Positions 49,349 to 56,882 are shown, counted from the stretch's first letter. The stretch: 64,000 bases of DNA from Opitutus sp. (GCA_024998815.1 JACEUQ010000001.1:1302001-1366000); one strand, 5' to 3'. Notes: a model not told the origin generated them from the letters alone. Made by a program: numbers and translations.

Positions 49349-50707
49349 ATGAAACTCGACAAGATCATCGCCCGGAATCGGATCGTAGATTTACGCAGCA
49401 CGGACATGCGCGGTGCGCTGACCGAGCTGATTGCGGTCGCCGCCAATAAGTTCCCCGACCTCAAGCAGGAGTCTTTGCTGCGCGGCTTGATGCAGCGTGA
49501 AAGCACGATGACGACGTACTTGGGTGAAGGTGTCGCCCTGCCTCACGTGCGGGTAAAAATGAGCCGCAATTACGTGCTCGTCATCGGTCGCAGCCAAGGG
49601 GGCATCCATAACGAAAACACGGTCGAGGAGGAAAAAATCCACCTCATCTTCATGTTGCTGGCGGACGAAAAGGCCCGCGACTACCTCCAGTTACTCGCCT
49701 CCATCGCCCGCTTGCTCAAGGACCATGAACTCGTCCAGGCGGTCCGCCATGCGGCCACCACCGGCGACGTGTTCAATCGACTGGTGGCCGGCTTTGGCGG
49801 TATCCTCGCCAAGCCGGTCCAAGCCCAGCAAAACCGCATCAACCGGCTCATGATCCGCGAGGCCGACCGCGTTGCTAAGGGCGCCGGCTGCGGGGCCATC
49901 ATGGTTTTCGGCGACGCCTTTGTTGGCGGGATCGAACCGGGCGCCTGGTTCCCCAAAAGTAAAACCATTCTCGTCACCCGTAATCTCGTCGAGTTTGACG
50001 AGTCGGACGGAAACTCAGTCGGCGTCATCCAAGTTCGCTCCTATTCGCCTCGCCGCCTGGCCCAGTTGCGCAGCGCCATGTTTGTGGCGCTCACCCGAGG
50101 TATGATTTCCTTCAATGACCGGGTATGCTGCGTCGGCGGCATCGCCGGTAGCAACCAATTCGATACGGTCGTCATCGTGGACGTGGAGCGCGAGTTTCAA
50201 ACGCTCCTCACCGGTCATGCCGATCTGATGCCAGACGACGTAAAGCCCGAGGTTCTGGAGCGCGTAATCGCGATTGCCACCGAGCTGGCGGTCGAGGGCC
50301 GCGAGGGTAAACCCGTTGGATGCCTTTTTGTGGTGGGCGACGCCCCCAAGGTAGAGCGATTGATCAAGCCACTCGTGCTGAATCCGTTTTACGGCTACAA
50401 AGAGGAGGATCGCAACATCCTCAACCCCTTTATGGATGAGACGGTTAAGGAATTCTCTTCGATCGACGGCGCCTTTATTATTCGTGGCGACGGGGTGGTC
50501 TCATCGGCGGGCAGCTTGATCCAGGCAGCTGATGTCGAACACGTCCTGCCTAGCGGACTGGGTAGCCGTCACGCGGCGGCGGCGGCGATTACCGTGGCAA
50601 CCGAGTGCATATCGATCGTGGTCTCATCGAGCACCGGCCAGGTCACGCTCTTCCGCCGCGGGGTGATGCTGCCGCTGACGGAAAAGAAGTTCGGCCCCGC
50701 CGGTTAA
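49349..50707 (+). CDS. PTS EIIA - PK_C-like - diadenylate cyclase (DAC) fusion
   Basis: 452 residues in three parts. Residues about 1-150 form a PTS EIIA type-2 domain, with the phospho-accepting His66 in 'GVALPHVRV'. Residues about 160-290 read like the pyruvate-kinase C-terminal-like module ('INRLMIREADRVAKGAGCGAIMVFGD', 'ILVTRNLVEF') that I recall in DacZ-type archaeal enzymes. Residues about 300-450 form a DisA_N/DAC domain with 'SIDGAFIIRGDGVV' (DGA 373-375) and 'GLGSRHAAAAAI' (about 403-414). Canonical DAC enzymes have RHR; here the second Arg is Ala. If active, it makes c-di-AMP under control of PTS phosphorylation state. That is an inference from domain composition. Confidence 0.85.
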   Translation: MKLDKIIARNRIVDLRSTDMRGALTELIAVAANKFPDLKQESLLRGLMQRESTMTTYLGEGVALPHVRVKMSRNYVLVIGRSQGGIHNENTVEEEKIHLIFMLLADEKARDYLQLLASIARLLKDHELVQAVRHAATTGDVFNRLVAGFGGILAKPVQAQQNRINRLMIREADRVAKGAGCGAIMVFGDAFVGGIEPGAWFPKSKTILVTRNLVEFDESDGNSVGVIQVRSYSPRRLAQLRSAMFVALTRGMISFNDRVCCVGGIAGSNQFDTVVIVDVEREFQTLLTGHADLMPDDVKPEVLERVIAIATELAVEGREGKPVGCLFVVGDAPKVERLIKPLVLNPFYGYKEEDRNILNPFMDETVKEFSSIDGAFIIRGDGVVSSAGSLIQAADVEHVLPSGLGSRHAAAAAITVATECISIVVSSSTGQVTLFRRGVMLPLTEKKFGPAG

Positions 50708-50765
50708 GGAGAGTCGAAGGTAAAACCACAGACATGAACGGCTGTGCCACAGTCCCAATAAGCTC

Positions 50766-50864
50766 ATTCTCGTTCTCTTAATCGTTCTCGTTCGTCAGCA
50801 TAGTTGAAAAAACGAACAGGGACGGAGCGAGAATGATTAAGCGAAAGAGGAACGAGAACGAATT
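50766..50864. repeat. Second GAACGAGAAC-rich inverted repeat
   Basis: The left arm (about 50766-50795) has ATTCTCGTTCTC, TTAATCGTTCTCGTTCG. The right arm (about 50825-50864) has GCGAGAATGATTAAGCG and GGAACGAGAACGAATT, its approximate reverse complement with small indels. Like the element at 4916-5044 it lies between two convergent genes, here the DAC fusion and polB. Confidence 0.75.
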
Positions 50865-50877
50865 GGCTCAAGGCCGC

Positions 50878-53052
50878 TCAGAACAGCTCGTCCTGGACAC
50901 CGCCGGTCGGCTTCACTCCAAGAAACCCGCCGTAACGCTCCAGCCAGTCGTCGAGTTTCTCTTGGTAGTAATCCGGATCGTAGGGCGCCTGCACGGCGTC
51001 ATAGAGCTCCACCGGCCGAGCCCTCTGCCAGTCGCTGGTTTTGCCCGTTTGCTTCGGAGTGATGTAATAATTGACCCGCTCGCCCATGCGCGGCTTGGGC
51101 TCCATCAACAGCGCCGCTTCGGCTGATGCGCGCCTCGGTTTCCCTCCGCCTTCGATGAACCGCTCGTAGGCGTCGGGGTTCATACTGAGCACTTCGCCCT
51201 TGGCCACTTCCGTCACGGGCAGGGTCCGCGCCGCCAGCTCGGCGCGGTAATAGTTCAATAACTCCAGCGGCGACTTCTCGCTCGCCCCCAAAAGAAAATG
51301 AATGAGTTGGGTGCCCAGTTTTTTCAGATACGGTTCGATCCCGCGTGAGCGCAGCGCACTCCCGCGGATGACGACCTTCTTGCCGTCGTACAGCGCGTAG
51401 TTTTTCGCCTTGTAGCAGAACATCCCCTCGTAGCGTCCGTCATAATCCAACTCGATACCTGCCGGCAGCACCCCGCTGACTTTTTCCAGCAGCACCTCGG
51501 GGCGGTTAAAAAACGCCTCTGACGACAGGTAAATGCCGTCGGTGTCGGCCTCAAGGATCGTGCAGTCGTGGCGGCCGAATTCATCGATGAGGGCTTGCAA
51601 CAATTCACGCCCGCGCCGCGTCACCTCTGCGGCCAGCACTCCGTCGCCGAAGCGCGCGCCAGAGAATCCAAGGTAGCCGTAAAACGAGTTGATCAGGATC
51701 TTGAAACTGGCCTGCCGCGCCTGGGCCTCGGCGCGTTCGTCGGCGGTCGGCGCGGTGCGCGCGAGTTGTTTGTAGCGCAGGCGGTACTCGCGCAGCGTGG
51801 TGAGCAACGGGATGAAAACGCCCAGCGTATCGTTGGCCGGGTTACGCCCGATCGCCATCAGCAAGCTCGGGTAAAGCGAGGCCACATCAAAGTGCAGGAC
51901 GTGGCGAAAGACGCCTTCCTTAAAGCTGCGCGAGTACCCGCCCTCAAAGGCAGCCATCTCGGGAGGCACCGGGCATGCCTGCCGGGCATGGTAATAGTGC
52001 TCGAGAAACAGCAGGTCGATCTTGCCTGTGGTGCCACGCAGCGTGGCCTCTTGCAGCAGAATCGGAAACGTACGCACCTGCTCGAAATACGTCGGTAGCA
52101 ACAAATCGGCTACACCCTTGGTTTCACGCAAGTCGTCGGCCAGGTAGGCGAGGAATTGCGCCCTGTTTTCCGTGAACGCGGCGTGAATCTTGTCGCCGGC
52201 CAAATAAGTCCGCTCGCTGGCCTTGTCCGTGATGCCGAAGTACACCGCAACCTCCTTCAACCGGTACGATGCCAACTCGCGCGTGGTGATATCGTACTGT
52301 TGCACCAACAGGTAGGTGTCGACGACCGTGCGCCCCGGCAGATCGCAACGCGGAAAGTCGATCCAGCGCTCGGCAACTTTTAGGCGGCTGTTGCGAAACG
52401 ACGCCTTCTGCCCGAAGCGTCCCCACGCGCAGGGCACCTTCAGTTTTTTCGCCCGCTGACGCAGGTAATCGAGGTCGAATTTGAAGATATTATGCCCCTC
52501 GATCACGTCAGGATCCTCTTCGGCCAGGACGGTGTTTAACTGCTCCAACAAACGTCGTTCACCGGCCGGACTCACCTCGTCAAGCACGAGAAGGCGGGTG
52601 CGCTCACCGAAGCGCAGTCCGATCGCCAGCACGCAGTCGGAGGCTTTGGTTGCGTCACTAAATTCCCCGTCACTCGAAGCCGTTTCGATGTCGAGCTGGC
52701 AGCGCCGCAGTTGGCCGAAACTCAAATCGCTGAAAAGCCGCGCGCGGTTTTGCAGGAGAAACTGACTCTCCAGCGGTTTCACCACGTCAACGGCACCGGT
52801 TTCCTTGGCTGCCCCCACAAATGCCTCAAAGGCCGCCAGATTTTCCGCGTGGGCCAGCCGGTTAAAAGGCCCGGGGCCGGCCAACGCTTCAATCGTCACG
52901 CCCTCAGCTGGAGTGGAGGCGACAGCTGCGTTGAGCCAAGCAAAGGGCCGGAGTCGCTCGGTGCGGGTTGCGCGCGCGCCATCCGGCGTCGCCACGCACA
53001 CCTGCACGTTGCCCTCATCGTCAACCCACACGCCACACAGCGGCTCAGTCAT
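50878..53052 (-). CDS. polB: Family B DNA polymerase (Pol II-like) with 3'-5' exonuclease
   Basis: 724 residues. The exonuclease domain has ExoI 'QLDIETASSDG', ExoII 'EGHNIFKFDLDYLR' and ExoIII 'YLADDLRETKGV'. The polymerase domain has motif A 'FDVASLYPSL', motif B 'SFKILINSFYGYLGF' and motif C 'EADTDGIYLS', so both active sites look intact. E. coli Pol II is about 780 residues, so this is slightly shorter. A role in translesion or damage-related synthesis is likely. It precedes a small membrane-protein gene and is monocistronic or paired with it. Confidence 0.93.
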   Translation of the reverse strand: MTEPLCGVWVDDEGNVQVCVATPDGARATRTERLRPFAWLNAAVASTPAEGVTIEALAGPGPFNRLAHAENLAAFEAFVGAAKETGAVDVVKPLESQFLLQNRARLFSDLSFGQLRRCQLDIETASSDGEFSDATKASDCVLAIGLRFGERTRLLVLDEVSPAGERRLLEQLNTVLAEEDPDVIEGHNIFKFDLDYLRQRAKKLKVPCAWGRFGQKASFRNSRLKVAERWIDFPRCDLPGRTVVDTYLLVQQYDITTRELASYRLKEVAVYFGITDKASERTYLAGDKIHAAFTENRAQFLAYLADDLRETKGVADLLLPTYFEQVRTFPILLQEATLRGTTGKIDLLFLEHYYHARQACPVPPEMAAFEGGYSRSFKEGVFRHVLHFDVASLYPSLLMAIGRNPANDTLGVFIPLLTTLREYRLRYKQLARTAPTADERAEAQARQASFKILINSFYGYLGFSGARFGDGVLAAEVTRRGRELLQALIDEFGRHDCTILEADTDGIYLSSEAFFNRPEVLLEKVSGVLPAGIELDYDGRYEGMFCYKAKNYALYDGKKVVIRGSALRSRGIEPYLKKLGTQLIHFLLGASEKSPLELLNYYRAELAARTLPVTEVAKGEVLSMNPDAYERFIEGGGKPRRASAEAALLMEPKPRMGERVNYYITPKQTGKTSDWQRARPVELYDAVQAPYDPDYYQEKLDDWLERYGGFLGVKPTGGVQDELF

Positions 53053-53070
53053 GGCGTCGGATACAAATGA

Positions 53071-53412
53071 TTAGAACTGCTTAACGTACACAGCCAACAC
53101 AGCGGCAAAGGTCAGCGCGATGGCGACGGCGGCAAAGATTCCGACCGAACCCCGGCGACGAAAGCCCAGGCCTGCCAGCGCGGAGATACCCAGCCAGGCG
53201 ACCAGTTTCACGATCATCCAGGCGGCGAACTGATTGTTGTAGAGTTTGGACATGAGACCAAAGCCGCTGATCAGCACTAGGAGACTGGCGATGCCGGTGA
53301 TCATGAGGACTTTTTTGCGCGTCTCGGCCGGCGCCGCGAAGGCGTAAAACGTGTAGCCGAACAACACGAAGAGGGAAACAAGATGGAGGATGTGGTAAAC
53401 GGTAGGAGACAT
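53071..53412 (-). CDS. Small four-helix membrane protein, unrecognised
   Basis: 113 residues from the ATG at 53412; a longer in-frame reading upstream is unlikely. Four hydrophobic helices lie near residues 5-25, 32-50, 60-78 and 85-108. The loop 'AAPAETRKKVLMITGIASLLVLISGFGLMSKLYNN' has a conserved feel but I cannot name the family. It starts 18 bp upstream of the polB start on the same strand. The leader carries CCTCCCTCCTG. Confidence 0.75.
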   Translation of the reverse strand: MSPTVYHILHLVSLFVLFGYTFYAFAAPAETRKKVLMITGIASLLVLISGFGLMSKLYNNQFAAWMIVKLVAWLGISALAGLGFRRRGSVGIFAAVAIALTFAAVLAVYVKQF

Positions 53413-53667
53413 AATACAGGAGGGAGGATTATTGGATTTGAAAATAAGAGGACGCCATGCGCCCCCTAGACAGTCCGGAAAAGAGGCGTCTCTTAATCGA
53501 AAAGTCGGCAACAGAGTTCCATTCAGAGGGATTTGGTCAAACCCAACCAGTCACCACGGGCGCATCCCGCTACCGAAACTGCGATGCGCTGCCTGATAAG
53601 ACGCATTCGCAAGGCCGCCTCGACAAACCGCCCCGGCGGTGCAACCTGCACGACACAAGGACTGCGC

Positions 53668-53704
53668 AAAAAAGCCGGGGCAGCGCGTCAACGCTCCCCC
53701 GGCT
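53668..53704 (-). terminator. Terminator after the 53.7-kb hypothetical gene
   Basis: On the minus strand AGCCGGGG…CCCCGGCT (8 bp) extends through an inner AGCG/CGCT stem, then a run of six U. It follows the stop at 53727 by about 22 bp. Confidence 0.7.
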
Positions 53705-53726
53705 CGTGTGGGCCTTAACTGAGCTG

Positions 53727-54104
53727 TTAGTTCACACCGACCGTGCTGGTCACGGTCGGTGTTTTTTTGCGACTGCCCGCGTTGCGCTCCGATTTAAGCC
53801 TGCCGCCCGCCTTGGCGTAGGACTGGCTGTTACGCCCGTAAACCGCACCCACCGCCGCCAACATGCGGTCGTTGAGATCGGCTAACTCGTATTCAGCCTC
53901 ATCGAACTCTCGACGCGCAATCTCGGCCTCGCTGAGCAAGGCGTTGTAGCGCGAGAGCTTCGCACGGGTGGCATCAATCGCTGCGTTATAGGTAGCGACA
54001 CTGAGGTCGCCGCCCAAGGGGCGCACGTCCCCGACGGTGCCGATCGCCGCAGAGCGGGTTTCAGCAGTTTCCAACGTATCTGACCGGGTTCTTTGTCTAG
54101 GCAT
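53727..54104 (-). CDS. Small basic hypothetical protein with a coiled-coil core
   Basis: 125 residues from the ATG at 54104; longer in-frame readings extend into the AT-rich upstream. The core 'YNAAIDATRAKLSRYNALLSEAEIARREFDEAEYELADLNDRMLAAV' is a strong helical/coiled-coil segment. The N- and C-termini are Lys/Arg/Thr-rich. No family is recognised. The last 12 codons (…KKTPTVTSTVGVN) are encoded by the stem of an intrinsic terminator that faces the other way. This is the last gene before the mobile region. Confidence 0.72.
   Translation of the reverse strand: MPRQRTRSDTLETAETRSAAIGTVGDVRPLGGDLSVATYNAAIDATRAKLSRYNALLSEAEIARREFDEAEYELADLNDRMLAAVGAVYGRNSQSYAKAGGRLKSERNAGSRKKTPTVTSTVGVN
53734..53768 (+). 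terminator. Strong plus-strand terminator overlapping the preceding gene's end
   Basis: ACACCGACCGTG-CTGGT-CACGGTCGGTGT forms a 12-bp perfect stem followed by T6. There is no plus-strand gene immediately upstream that it would obviously serve, and it overlaps the coding end of the minus-strand gene. Confidence 0.75.
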
Positions 54105-54453
54105 GGTAGTACAGGTTTTCCGCCGACTCATTCCGCAATTTATTGTGAGATGGTTCTCGATCATGGAATGGCCGCCGGATAGCTCACACTAATCGAGAAA
54201 CGGGATGGTTACCACAACCGTATAATTCTAAACTTATAACAAACTTTCAGAACCAACTTATATTCATGCCCTTAATTCCTGATTATTTTCTAACTAAAAG
54301 ACCGAAACCGATTAAAACTACTGGACAACCTGAACAAAAAGGCCGCCTTTAGGCCATATCAGGGCGAGCCGGGTGAACAGGCGGGTTACCCAGAGCATCA
54401 CCGGCAGGACCTGTCGCCCGCCGGCAACCGGCCGCATCACCGAGGCCAGCACG
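54105..54453. other. AT-rich gap with no recognised gene
   Basis: About 350 bp. The part from about 54180 to 54310 is markedly more AT-rich than the chromosome to the left, with no plausible coding frame. It marks the boundary between the conserved chromosome and the accessory island. Confidence 0.5.
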
Positions 54454-54684
54454 GCGGTGATCGGCACTCCAACCCGGAACCTCGGCGTTCGAACCGGCAT
54501 CACCAACGTTCGAGTCCGGAGGCTGGCCGCTCGAACCCGGAGGCTCAGCGTCCAGACCCCGCTCGCCACCGTTCGAACCGGGAGGTCCAGCGTTCGAACC
54601 GCCATCACTACCGCTTGAACCGGGCTCACCGGCGCTCCAACCCTGATGATCGGCATTCGAACCGGGGTGATCGCGGTTCGAGTC
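54454..54684 (-). repeat. 21-bp tandem repeat, about 11 copies
   Basis: Read on the minus strand, units of 21 nt start GGTTCGAACGC or a variant and end CCN. In one frame they encode a degenerate heptapeptide Gly-Ser-Asn-Ala-x-x-Pro (for example GSNADHQ, GSNAGPP, GSNGGER, GSNAEVP). Eleven units fit exactly in 231 bp. The array follows the stop of the MmeI-like remnant but in another frame, so it is not a tail of that protein. It has no start codon of its own that I can see. Confidence 0.85.
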
Positions 54685-54704
54685 CGGGTCGGCGCGGCGA
54701 TCGC

Positions 54705-55090
54705 TCAGCTCGGGCGTATACAGTCGGTGGTGATCAGGGCATCACGCTCGACGGCGCTGAGTCCCGACGGCAAGCCGGGCGCGGTGACCGCTTCGCCCCG
54801 GGCCTGCCGGGCGGCGACCTCTTGGTTGAGGGCGAGCAACTGGGCCAACAGGTCGCGACCAGGATGGAAGCCGTAGGCGACCAACACGGCGGCATCGAGC
54901 GCGGCTTGAGCGTCCTTGAGCGAGTTCGTACCGGGCAGTTCGAGGGTGCGATAGAGTTCGCGCAGGCCGCCTTTGAGCGTCGGCAACACCTCGGCGCGGA
55001 TGCGCCGGACTTCGCACCCGGCCGCCGCCACCGCCTTGAGCGCCTTCTTCGTCGGCGCCTGCGGCCAGGGGAAGGTGCCTCAACACAATG
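54705..55090 (-). pseudogene. C-terminal remnant of an MmeI-like (type IIL) restriction-modification enzyme
   Basis: About 120 residues are preserved: 'FPWPQAPTKKALKAV', 'GLRELYRTLELPGTN', 'ALDAAVLVAYGFHPGRDLLAQLLALNQEVAARQARGE', 'PGLPSGL' and 'ITTDCIRPS'. This pattern (FPWP, then DAAVxxAYGF, LLALNxEVAAR, TxDCIRP) is, as I recall, the C-terminus of MmeI/YeeA-like fused methyltransferase-endonucleases, whose full length is about 900 residues. Upstream on the minus strand there is a stop, then unrelated sequence near 55100. Everything with catalytic function is gone. Confidence 0.72.
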
Positions 55091-55118
55091 CAACTAGGAC
55101 GCAAATACCGATTATACC

Positions 55119-55340
55119 ATGAAAACACTTTTTGAAGAAAAAATTACTAAACGCCAAAACGAAAAATTAGCAAATGACGATGAATATTGCTTTTCCGTCG
55201 ACTTGCCTGCGTTTCGAGAAATCGAACGTATCCTCGCTGCACCCGCTTCCGAAGCTCTCATTAAGTTTATGAGAACACCCTCAGTTTTCGAAAACGGGAA
55301 AATCGACGAAATCCTTAGGGCTCGTCAGCAGATAAATTAA
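55119..55340 (+). CDS. Free-standing copy of the Panacea protein's C-terminal domain
   Basis: 73 residues, 'MKTLFEEKITKRQNEKLAND…RARQQIN', nearly identical to residues 144-215 of the protein at 55693-56346 (substitutions G/E, H/Y). It begins at the ATG equivalent to Met144 of that protein. Its last two residues, IN, and the stop codon come from the end of the GNAT gene, fused by a deletion. The reading frame is intact despite the rearrangement. It could be an orphan neutralising peptide or simply a remnant; expression is unknown. Confidence 0.55.
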   Translation: MKTLFEEKITKRQNEKLANDDEYCFSVDLPAFREIERILAAPASEALIKFMRTPSVFENGKIDEILRARQQIN

Positions 55341-55351
55341 ACCAGTTACCC

Positions 55352-55379
55352 AAAGCCTCCTACAAAGGAGGCTTTTTTT
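55352..55379 (+). terminator. Intrinsic terminator, copy 1
   Basis: AAAGCCTCC-TACAAA-GGAGGCTTT with a run of seven T. It follows the 73-residue reading frame by 11 bp and is the duplicate of the terminator at 56855. Confidence 0.9.
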
Positions 55380-55490
55380 ACGAACGGTCACTTGGCAAAC
55401 AGAGCAAAAAAGCACATACCAAGACAACCGAACCCGCGTTGAGGCCCCTGAGCTTCGCTCATCCCCAACGCCCCCATTTTTCTTTCCTGC

Positions 55491-55637
55491 ATGAAAACCC
55501 TTACGATCCTCTCCCATGCTTTCGCCCTTGTTCTTGGCGTGACCTCCGCCCGTGCGGAAACCCGTACCTGGACCTCTGTTACCGGCACCAAAGTTGAAGC
55601 CACTTTGGTCGACCAGAATTGTACCACGTTAACTTGA
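55491..55637 (+). pseudogene. Truncated copy of the SHD1-like exported protein
   Basis: 48 codons: signal peptide plus 'ETRTWTSVTGTKVEATLVDQN' as in the intact gene at 56994, then a one-base deletion (TACC-ACG against TACCCACG) shifts the frame to an early TGA. Homology ends near 55640. Confidence 0.85.
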
Positions 55638-55657
55638 AGCGATAGACACCTAAAATC

Positions 55658-55683
55658 TTGACATTTTGAGCCGATAAGCTCAG
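55658..55683 (+). promoter_or_regulatory. Candidate promoter/operator of the Panacea-GNAT pair
   Basis: TTGACA at 55658-55663 is followed by the inverted repeat TGAGC-CGATAA-GCTCA at 55667-55682. It ends 10 nt before the Panacea start codon. No good -10 box is evident. An operator for autoregulation is speculative. Confidence 0.35.
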
Positions 55684-55692
55684 TAGTGACAT

Positions 55693-56346
55693 ATGCCAAT
55701 TTCAGCGAAAATCGTTGCCTCTGCACTGCTTTACGAAGCTAAGCAGATGGGTATAAACGACGTATCCAATATGAAGCTCCAGAAACTGCTTCATGATACG
55801 CAAGGCTACCACTTGGCCCTCTTTGAAACCCGAGCATTCACAAACGAAATCGAGGCCTGGCCACACGGTTCCGTAATACCAGCCGTTTACCACGAATATA
55901 AAGCCTACGAAAATGCGGCAATACCCGCACCCACTTTTCAACAAATCCCTGAAACAACACGTACAGCCATTATCTACGCCTTAACCGGCCGAGGAGAAAA
56001 ATCAGCCATAGAATTGAGGCAAGAAAATCACGACGAAGCTCCTTGGAAAGAAGCTTGGCCGATAACACTGTGGCACCGAATGACAAACCGGTTCAAAGCT
56101 GCGAACATAAACGAAAATACCATGAAAACACTTTTTGAAGAAAAAATTACTAAACGCCAAAACGGAAAATTGGCAAATGACGATGAACATTGCTTTTCCG
56201 TCGACTTGCCTGCGTTTCGAGAAATCGAACGTATCCTCGCTGCACCCGCTTCCGAAGCTCTCATTAAGTTTATGAGAACACCCTCAGTTTTCGAAAACGG
56301 GAAAATCGACGAAATCCTTAGGGCTCGTCAGCAAAAAACCGTGTAA
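55693..56346 (+). CDS. Panacea/SocA-like (DUF4065) putative antitoxin
   Basis: 217 residues. The Panacea (DUF4065, GepA/SocA-like) domain covers about 1-130: 'SNMKLQKLLHDTQGYHLALFETRAFTNEIEAWPHGSVIPAVYHEYKAY' is its signature. A C-terminal extension of about 74 residues (from Met144) follows, rich in charged helices. The same extension exists as a separate reading frame at 55119. The stop is 3 bp before the GNAT start, so the two are one operon. Panacea proteins are known as versatile antitoxins. The AT-rich codon use differs from the host chromosome, which fits horizontal transfer. Confidence 0.82.
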   Translation: MPISAKIVASALLYEAKQMGINDVSNMKLQKLLHDTQGYHLALFETRAFTNEIEAWPHGSVIPAVYHEYKAYENAAIPAPTFQQIPETTRTAIIYALTGRGEKSAIELRQENHDEAPWKEAWPITLWHRMTNRFKAANINENTMKTLFEEKITKRQNGKLANDDEHCFSVDLPAFREIERILAAPASEALIKFMRTPSVFENGKIDEILRARQQKTV

Positions 56347-56349
56347 CTC

Positions 56350-56841
56350 ATGTCTGGCATAAAACTGGTAACACCAAAACATTGCGCCAAGAATTTTGAT
56401 TGCGGAAATCTAGAACTAAACGAATTCATTAAAAAACGCGCAGTCGAATACGCAAATCTAGGTATTTGTAAAACTTACGGACTAATAGACGACAACGATA
56501 AGATTTTAGGCTACTACACCTTGTCGTCTTGGTTGATAACCTTAAATGACGCCACCCAAGGCGTGCTCCAAGGCTTTGTTGATAAATTCAGTATTCCAAG
56601 TGCCCTTATGGGCAAATTGGCGGTATCAACAGAAATGCAAAAAGTCGGTGTAGGTTCCGGACTCATTAAAGACGCAGTTAAAAATGCGGCCTTGGCCTCT
56701 GAAATATTAGGAATCAAAGCCTTAGCCCTACACGCCAAAGACGCTCAACTTGCAACATACTACAAAAAATTTGGATTTATAGCCTGCACTAAAAAGCCAT
56801 TATACTTAATGGCCTCTCTGGACCAACTCAGGATAAATTAA
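56350..56841 (+). CDS. GNAT acetyltransferase, putative toxin (TacT/AtaT-like)
   Basis: 163 residues. Features of GNAT toxins: 'FDCGNLELNEFIKKRAVEY', 'YGLIDDNDKILGYYTLSS', 'IPSALMGKLAVSTEMQKVGVGSGLIKDAV' with the acetyl-CoA loop Q97-KVG-VG, and the C-terminal catalytic-type Tyr137/138 in 'LATYYKKFGF'. Such toxins acetylate aminoacyl-tRNA. Known GNAT toxins are usually paired with ribbon-helix-helix (DUF1778) antitoxins, but here the partner is a Panacea protein. A strong terminator follows 13 bp after the stop. Confidence 0.85.
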   Translation: MSGIKLVTPKHCAKNFDCGNLELNEFIKKRAVEYANLGICKTYGLIDDNDKILGYYTLSSWLITLNDATQGVLQGFVDKFSIPSALMGKLAVSTEMQKVGVGSGLIKDAVKNAALASEILGIKALALHAKDAQLATYYKKFGFIACTKKPLYLMASLDQLRIN

Positions 56842-56854
56842 AACAGTTGCCCAA

Positions 56855-56882
56855 AAAGCCTCCTGCAAAGGAGGCTTTTTTT
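56855..56882 (+). terminator. Intrinsic terminator after the GNAT gene
   Basis: AAAGCCTCC-TGCAAA-GGAGGCTTT with T7. It closes the Panacea-GNAT operon. Confidence 0.92.

Larger units (their letters stand above)
55114..55640 (+). repeat. Truncated copy of the panA-GNAT-SHD1 module
   Basis: This segment matches 56114-57145 almost base for base at both ends (start at ATACCATGAAAACAC, end in the SHD1-like gene) but lacks about 500 bp containing the GNAT gene. The left part matches the C-terminal part of the Panacea gene, and the right part matches the terminator, intergenic region and signal peptide of the SHD1-like gene. It is the older, decayed copy. Confidence 0.9.

Noticed and set aside
54318-54656. 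A minus-strand frame of 112 codons rich in 'PVRT'
   Set aside because: It is one of several frames through the 21-bp tandem repeat, with no homologous domain or start signal.
54454-54684. Repeated GGTTCGAA(C/T) motifs resemble the T-arm of tRNA genes
   Set aside because: They recur every 21 bp with no acceptor, D or anticodon stems; this is a tandem repeat, not a tRNA cluster.
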